Part shown: positions 6,511-10,822 of the stretch, piece after piece | Position numbering within the stretch: the first letter of the stretch is position 1 | Layout of the letters: each line of letters opens with the position of its first letter | Source: Robiginitomaculum sp. | GTDB lineage: Bacteria; Pseudomonadota; Alphaproteobacteria; Caulobacterales; Maricaulaceae | Assembly: GCA_027071965.1 (NCBI GenBank) | Contig: JALSYJ010000204.1 | Coordinates: 1-10,822 of the forward strand | DNA length: 10,822 nucleotides | Direction of reading: 5' to 3' | Notes under the pieces: model-generated | Told to the model about the DNA's origin: nothing | The model's database searches: none | What the model saw: the letters and a program-made list of their open reading frames with translations, nothing else | Position numbers and translations under genes: made by a program

Positions 6511-7391
6511 GCAAGAGCTTGCGGATTGCATTACAAAAAAAGGGCCGCTTGGCCGAGGGCAGTATCAAATTGCTGGAACAATCCGGTCTTGGTATTTTTC
6601 GCAATCCCGGAGCTTTGACATGCCGGGCGCGTGGTTTGCCGATAGAGCTGTTATTTGTGCGTGATGACGATATTCCTTCGCTCGTGGCCAAGGGTGTGTG
6701 CGATCTTGGCATTGCTGGTGAAAATGTTTTGCTGGAGGAGGCGTTGGCATCGCCTGATGATCAGGGATTGCAAACAGTTCGTTCGTTGGGCTTTTCGTTT
6801 TGCACCTTGAAGCTGGCGGCACCAAAAGACAGCAAAATCAGTAGTGTTGAAAATTTGCGCGGGGCAAGAATTGCTACTTCCTACCCGCAGATTTTGGCAA
6901 AATATCTACAGGAAAATGATATAATTGCCGATTGTGTTCCGTTAAAAGGCGCCGTGGAAATTGCCCCGGCTCTTGAACTGGCAGATGCGATTTGTGATCT
7001 GGTTTCCTCAGGGGCCACTTTGGCCGCTAATGGGCTGGTCGATTTTGCAACAGTAATGAAAAGCGAAGCAGTATTAGTGCGCTCCAGTAATGTATGGGAC
7101 GATGAGCGTGAGGCTTTGCTGATGCGCCTGCTGCGGCGTATGGATGGAGTAATAGCCAGTCGTGCCACCAAATATATCATGCTCAATGCTCCCAAGTCAG
7201 CAATTGGTGAAATTACGGAATTGCTACCAGGCGCCGATGCGCCAACCATTATACCGCTGGCGGGCCGGGAAGATCAGGTGGCGATTCACGCGGTTTGTCG
7301 CGAAACAATATTCTGGGACACGCTGGAAGAATTGGAAGCGCGGGGCGCGCAGTCAATTCTGGTTCTGCCCATTGAAAAAATGATGGGTTAG
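6507..7391 (+). CDS. hisG: ATP phosphoribosyltransferase, long form (HisG)
   Basis: First enzyme of histidine synthesis: it condenses ATP with PRPP to give phosphoribosyl-ATP, in the cytoplasm. At 294 residues it is the long form, close to the 299 of E. coli. Periplasmic-binding-like catalytic lobes occupy about 1-217, with LRIALQKKGRL (5-15), VRDDDIPSLV (51-60), DLGIAGENVL (66-75) and the PRPP loop ADAICDLVSSGATLAANGL (159-177). Residues about 218-290 form the ACT-like regulatory domain, ending SILVLPIEKMM. The long form is normally a hexamer inhibited by histidine and needs no HisZ. The start is ATG in an ATGA overlap with the TrpR-like gene, with GGGAGG seven bases upstream; hisD follows after two bases. 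The sequence is strikingly like the enteric protein. Identity is secure. Confidence 0.98.
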   Translation: MSKSLRIALQKKGRLAEGSIKLLEQSGLGIFRNPGALTCRARGLPIELLFVRDDDIPSLVAKGVCDLGIAGENVLLEEALASPDDQGLQTVRSLGFSFCTLKLAAPKDSKISSVENLRGARIATSYPQILAKYLQENDIIADCVPLKGAVEIAPALELADAICDLVSSGATLAANGLVDFATVMKSEAVLVRSSNVWDDEREALLMRLLRRMDGVIASRATKYIMLNAPKSAIGEITELLPGADAPTIIPLAGREDQVAIHAVCRETIFWDTLEELEARGAQSILVLPIEKMMG

Positions 7392-7393
7392 AC

Positions 7394-8692
7394 ATGCAAA
7401 TTCTTGACTGGAACAATTTACAGCTATCCGAACAGGAAGCCGCCTTGCGCCGCCCGGTGTCCGATGACACAGCCGTGCGCAATCAGGTTGCTGATATTCT
7501 GGAGCAAGTGCGTCTTGGCGGCGATGAGGCGGTACTAAATTTTTCCAGGCTCTTTGACACAGCACCTGCCAACAAGCTGCAAGTAAATCGCTCAGGAATG
7601 GAAGCGGCATGGAACAGGCTGGGCAGTGCCGAGCAAGATGCCATGCGCCGGGCTGTTACAAATATTCGAAAGTTTCATACGGCGCAGGCTCCGGGCAGAA
7701 TCCGGGTGGAAGTGGAGCCAGGCCTTATTTGCGAGCGCCTTGCCCTGCCTATTGATAGTGTCGGGATTTATGCGCCAGGTGGTAATGCGCCATTGTTTTC
7801 ATCATTGTTAATGGCGGCTGTTCCAGCGCGACTGGCGGGTGTCAGGAGAATTGCAGTGGCCAGCCCGCCATCAGCAACTGGCAATATTCACCCGACAGTA
7901 TTGGCTGCGGGATATTTGTGCCATGTTGATGAAGTTTACTGTGTTGGTGGCGCGCAGGCCATTGCCGCCATGGGATTTGGTACAGACAGTATCGATCCGG
8001 TTCACAAAATTGTTGGCCCGGGCAATCAATGGGTTAATGAGGCCAAGGCACAAATCTGCCAGTGGCCCGGCGGCCCGTCCATTGATCTTCCGGCGGGGCC
8101 GAGCGAAGTAATGGTGCTGGCAGATAGTTTTGCCAATGCAGACTGGGTAGCTGCGGATCTTTTAAGTCAGGCCGAACACGACCCGTTGGCGCAGGTGGTT
8201 TTGCTAAGTGACAGCGCCCAGACCATAAAGTCCGTTGAACGCGCTGTTTTGCAGCAGTTACAGGCCCTTCCGCGTAAGGCAATAGCGGAAGAATCCTTAA
8301 GAAATGCCCGCTTGATACAGGTTGGCAATCAGCGGCAAATGTTGGATCTGGTGAACCAGTATGCGCCGGAGCATTTAATCATACAGGTCAGATCACCGCG
8401 AAAATTGCTTGGCGGTATTCGTAATGCAGGTTCTGTCTTTTTAGGCCCCTATACTCCAGAGGCTCTGGGAGATTACGCCAGCGGCACTAATCATGTCCTG
8501 CCCACCGCAGGGGCTGCGCGCAGCTATAGCGGATTAGGGGTGCAGAGCTTTATCAAGTTCATCACTGTGCAAGAAGCATCAAAATCCGCTTTACGGTCAT
8601 TGGGGCCGGTGGTGCAGGAACTGGCGCAGATGGAAACTCTGGAAGCCCATTCCAGAGCTGTTGCCATCAGGCTGGGGAAGGCCGATGAATAG
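7394..8692 (+). CDS. hisD: Histidinol dehydrogenase (HisD)
   Basis: Zinc enzyme that oxidises L-histidinol to histidine in two NAD-dependent steps, the end of the pathway. The protein has 432 residues against 434 in E. coli, and the residue numbers coincide. The zinc ligands Q259 and H262 lie in SQAEHDP, D360 in GDYASGTNHVLPT and H419 near the C-terminus. The catalytic pair E326 and H327 sits in APEHL. Other family blocks are APGGNAP (127-133), IVGPGNQWVNEAK (206-218) and SIDLPAGPSEVMVLAD (229-244). All key residues are intact, so it should be active as a homodimer. It begins two bases after hisG and overlaps the next gene by eight bases, which implies translational coupling. Nothing unusual was seen inside the gene. 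Confidence 0.98.
   Translation: MQILDWNNLQLSEQEAALRRPVSDDTAVRNQVADILEQVRLGGDEAVLNFSRLFDTAPANKLQVNRSGMEAAWNRLGSAEQDAMRRAVTNIRKFHTAQAPGRIRVEVEPGLICERLALPIDSVGIYAPGGNAPLFSSLLMAAVPARLAGVRRIAVASPPSATGNIHPTVLAAGYLCHVDEVYCVGGAQAIAAMGFGTDSIDPVHKIVGPGNQWVNEAKAQICQWPGGPSIDLPAGPSEVMVLADSFANADWVAADLLSQAEHDPLAQVVLLSDSAQTIKSVERAVLQQLQALPRKAIAEESLRNARLIQVGNQRQMLDLVNQYAPEHLIIQVRSPRKLLGGIRNAGSVFLGPYTPEALGDYASGTNHVLPTAGAARSYSGLGVQSFIKFITVQEASKSALRSLGPVVQELAQMETLEAHSRAVAIRLGKADE
8674..8680 (+). promoter_or_regulatory. Ribosome binding site for the hisC-hisB fusion
   Basis: GGGGAAG inside the end of hisD lies four bases before ATG at 8685. It fixes the start at MNSLIDKIARP, which matches normal HisC N-termini, and rules against the upstream in-frame TTG at 8661. 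Confidence 0.6.
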
Positions 8693-10322
8693 CTTGATTG
8701 ATAAAATTGCCAGACCAGAAATTGCAGCTCTTGTCCCGTACAAGGCCCGGGGCGGGGCCAGCACTGATGCTATTGTGCTTGATGCAAATGAAAATCCGTG
8801 GCCGCCCCTGACCGGCAGCACAAACAATAACCGCTATCCAGAGCAGCAACCAACAGCTTTGGCGCAGCGCCTTGCAGCATTATATGGTGTTAATCCGGAG
8901 CAATTACTAATGAGCCGTGGCGCCGATGAGGCGATTGACCTGCTGGCGCGTGCTACCTGCAGGGCCGGCAGGGATGCGGTGCTGATAACACCGCCCACCT
9001 TTGGCCTGTATGCAGTGGCGGCCCGTATTCAAGGTGCTGAGGTAATCGAGGTCAAGCTGGATGATGATTACAAAATTCGCCCCAAAGCCATTACGGCAGC
9101 GGCTAAAGCCAATCCGGTAAAGTTGATATTCTTGTGTAGCCCGGGCAATCCTGTTGGTAGCCTGATACCAGGTAACACTGTGTTTGAGCTGGCGGCATCA
9201 TGTCCTGATCAATTACTGGTGGTAGATGAGGCCTATATAGAATTTTCCGGGGTGGACTCAGTAGTTAGCGCCTTGTCCGATTTTCCTAATCTGGTGGTGT
9301 TGCGAACCCTGTCCAAAGCTTATTCTCTGGCTGGCATCCGTCTGGGCTGCGTACTGGCCAATGCTCCGGTGATAGAGCTATTGCGCAAAGTATTGCCTCC
9401 ATATCCGCTACCGGTGCCGGTGGTGGATGAGGCTTTACGGGCTTTGTCTCCGGTGAATATGAGCATTATAAATCAGCGGATCAATCAGATCAAAGACGAA
9501 CGAGAGCGGGTGTTTATGGCCCTTGGCAAGAGTTCGTTTGTGCGCCGTATCTGGCCGTCATCTGCTAATTTTTTACTGGCGCAATTACAGGTTAAAACCG
9601 ATATTCTTCAGCGGCTTCGGGCCAGCGCCATTCACATTAGAGATTTTTCGGCTCTTGGCGCAGGCATGGTGCGGATCAGTATTGGCTCAGAACAGCAAAA
9701 CGATGCGTTATTGTCCGCCTTTGGTGTTTTGCAAAAGCCCTCCTTGCTCACGCGCAGTTCGGCGGTTAGCCGCCAAACCCGTGAAACCGACATCAGCGCC
9801 ATGGTCGCGCTTGATGAGAGCGAGCCGGTTCAAATTGCCACTGGTATTGGTTTTTTTGATCATATGCTCGAGCAGATAGCCCGGCATGGAGACTTTTCGC
9901 TAGTGATGAATGCCAGTGGTGATCTGCATATTGATGCCCACCACACCATTGAAGACTGCGCTATTGTGCTGGCAGAGGCCTTGCGTAAGGCATTGGGGGA
10001 TCGTGCCGGTATTGGCCGTTATGGTTTCGTCCTGCCAATGGATGAGGCACAGGCGCAAATTGCCATAGATCTGTCTGGTCGCCCGGCCTTGCGTTTCGAG
10101 GCTGATATTGATGATGCTGGTGCCGGTGGTTTTGAAGGGCAAATGGTACAGCACTTTTTTGAGAGCTTTGCTCAACATCTTGGTGCCGCCATTCACATTC
10201 GGGCCGATGGCAATAATACCCACCACTTAATAGAGGTTATTTTTAAGGGTGTTGGCCGGGCATTGCGGCCGGCACTGCGCCGTGAAGGCTCGCGAATTCC
10301 ATCTAGCAAAGGGGTGCTGTGA
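8685..10322 (+). CDS. hisCB: Fused histidinol-phosphate aminotransferase and imidazoleglycerol-phosphate dehydratase (HisC-HisB)
   Basis: A single 545-residue protein carrying two pathway enzymes. Residues 1 to about 350 are HisC, a PLP aminotransferase acting on imidazole-acetol phosphate: ANENP (34-38), SRGADEAIDLLAR (77-89), SPGNPVG (152-158), DEAYIEF (181-187) and the PLP lysine K211 in RTLSKAYSLAGIRLG. After about a dozen linking residues, 363-545 are the IGP dehydratase domain, which makes that ketone from IGP: RQTRET (363-368), GFFDHM (389-394), AHHTIED (418-424), DLSGRP (462-467), NTHHLIE (511-517) and the ending PSSKGVL. Metal-binding His/Glu motifs are intact. The HAD phosphatase domain of enteric HisB is absent. 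I chose ATG at 8685, eight bases inside hisD, because GGGGAAG lies four bases upstream; a TTG at 8661 would add eight residues foreign to HisC. The stop overlaps the hisH ATG. Confidence 0.95.
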   Translation: MNSLIDKIARPEIAALVPYKARGGASTDAIVLDANENPWPPLTGSTNNNRYPEQQPTALAQRLAALYGVNPEQLLMSRGADEAIDLLARATCRAGRDAVLITPPTFGLYAVAARIQGAEVIEVKLDDDYKIRPKAITAAAKANPVKLIFLCSPGNPVGSLIPGNTVFELAASCPDQLLVVDEAYIEFSGVDSVVSALSDFPNLVVLRTLSKAYSLAGIRLGCVLANAPVIELLRKVLPPYPLPVPVVDEALRALSPVNMSIINQRINQIKDERERVFMALGKSSFVRRIWPSSANFLLAQLQVKTDILQRLRASAIHIRDFSALGAGMVRISIGSEQQNDALLSAFGVLQKPSLLTRSSAVSRQTRETDISAMVALDESEPVQIATGIGFFDHMLEQIARHGDFSLVMNASGDLHIDAHHTIEDCAIVLAEALRKALGDRAGIGRYGFVLPMDEAQAQIAIDLSGRPALRFEADIDDAGAGGFEGQMVQHFFESFAQHLGAAIHIRADGNNTHHLIEVIFKGVGRALRPALRREGSRIPSSKGVL

Positions 10323-10822
10323 TGGATCTGGTAATTGCTGATACTGGTGTGGCGAATGTGGCTTCGGTGCGCTTTGCCTTTGCCCGGCTGGGTGTCATGG
10401 CCAGGATAAGTTCCGATGCCAAGACCCTTTCCGAGGCCGAAAGGCTTGTTCTTCCCGGTGTCGGTTCTGCACAGGCAGGAATGGCTGCTTTGCGGGCAAA
10501 AGAGCTGGAGCATGTATTTTTGGACTATCAGCGCCCATTGCTGGGTATTTGTCTGGGTATGCAATTACTGTTTTTGCACAGTGCCGAAGGTGATACTGCC
10601 TGTCTGGGCCTGATCCCGGATGAGGTGGTGCCGCTGCCAGCTTCTGATGGCCCGGTGCCGCATATGGGCTGGAATCAGCTAAGGATTGTTCAGGAAGATC
10701 CGTTTCTGGCTGGAGTAAGGCCTGATTCATATGTCTATTTTGTCCATTCCTTTGCTGCCAGAACCGGGCCAAACACATTGGCCAGCACCAGTTACGGACT
10801 GGATTTTTCGGCGATCATACGC
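10322..10822 (+). CDS. hisH: Imidazole glycerol phosphate synthase, glutamine amidotransferase subunit (HisH), partial
   Basis: The first 167 codons of a gene cut by the right window edge. HisH releases ammonia from glutamine and channels it to HisF, which makes IGP and AICAR. It is a class I glutamine amidotransferase: LPGVGSAQAGM (44-54) forms the oxyanion region, the nucleophile C77 sits in GICLGMQLLF (75-84; Cys77 in E. coli also), and PHMGWNQL (113-120) and YFVHSF (139-144) are HisH-specific blocks. The His and Glu of the catalytic triad lie near the C-terminus and are not in the window; about 30 residues are missing compared with the E. coli length. The ATG overlaps the TGA of the hisC-hisB fusion by one base (TGATG), so it is coupled to it. 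hisA, hisF and hisI would be expected downstream but are not visible. Confidence 0.97.
   Translation, partial: MDLVIADTGVANVASVRFAFARLGVMARISSDAKTLSEAERLVLPGVGSAQAGMAALRAKELEHVFLDYQRPLLGICLGMQLLFLHSAEGDTACLGLIPDEVVPLPASDGPVPHMGWNQLRIVQEDPFLAGVRPDSYVYFVHSFAARTGPNTLASTSYGLDFSAIIR

Noticed and set aside
8661..8684. Upstream TTG start adding MPSGWGRP to the HisC-HisB fusion.
   Set aside because: It lies before the ribosome binding site GGGGAAG and inside hisD, and the extra residues do not match HisC N-termini. ATG at 8685 is better.

Overview
The window looks like a chromosomal metabolic locus from a proteobacterium of moderate GC content, most likely an alphaproteobacterium. The C-terminal tail of the partial Prs protein (LKELVITDS... 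EESVSALFD) and the cellulose-synthase-like GT2 protein ending in FHWEKTEHG are of alphaproteobacterial type. The histidine enzymes, in contrast, resemble the gammaproteobacterial/xanthomonad set: long-form HisG, HisD with the same residue numbering as E. coli, and an IGP dehydratase ending PSSKGVL. A fused aspartokinase-DAP decarboxylase is best known from Xanthomonas and Xylella. The placement is therefore an inference from protein flavour. A marine hyphomonad-like lineage is possible but cannot be shown from this sequence.

Layout. Positions 1-239 (+) hold the end of prs (PRPP synthetase). It meets head-on a minus-strand cluster that, read from its 5' end, runs: a bifunctional aspartokinase/diaminopimelate decarboxylase (6038-3426); a membrane family 2 glycosyltransferase broken by a one-base deletion (3364-1836); a small two-helix membrane protein (1817-1602); and a PIF1-like helicase (1605-265) that starts at TTG inside a 4-base overlap. 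About 150 bases (6039-6186) separate this cluster from a divergent plus-strand histidine operon: a TrpR-family (YerC/YecD-like) regulator gene, hisG, hisD, a hisC-hisB fusion and hisH, which is cut by the window edge. Every junction in the his operon overlaps or lies within 2 bases, so the genes are probably co-transcribed and translationally coupled.

How the genes work together. HisG condenses PRPP, the product of Prs, with ATP. HisH is the glutaminase half of IGP synthase. The IGPD half of the fusion dehydrates imidazole-glycerol phosphate, the HisC half transaminates the resulting imidazole-acetol phosphate, and HisD makes the last two oxidations to histidine. No histidinol-phosphate phosphatase is present: the HAD domain that precedes IGPD in enteric HisB is missing, so an unlinked phosphatase such as a HisN type is expected. 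The Lys fusion joins the first and last enzymes of the DAP route to lysine in one chain. The TrpR-like protein and a perfect inverted repeat just upstream of its gene are the best candidates for control of the his operon. I see no histidine-codon leader peptide.

No gene-free stretch exceeds 300 bases; the largest is the divergent region 6039-6186. I found no tRNA, rRNA, CRISPR array, insertion sequence or convincing intrinsic terminator. I found no evidence for an entirely new system. The most notable features are the HisC-IGPD fusion, the frameshifted glycosyltransferase and the TrpR-like regulator with its candidate operator.
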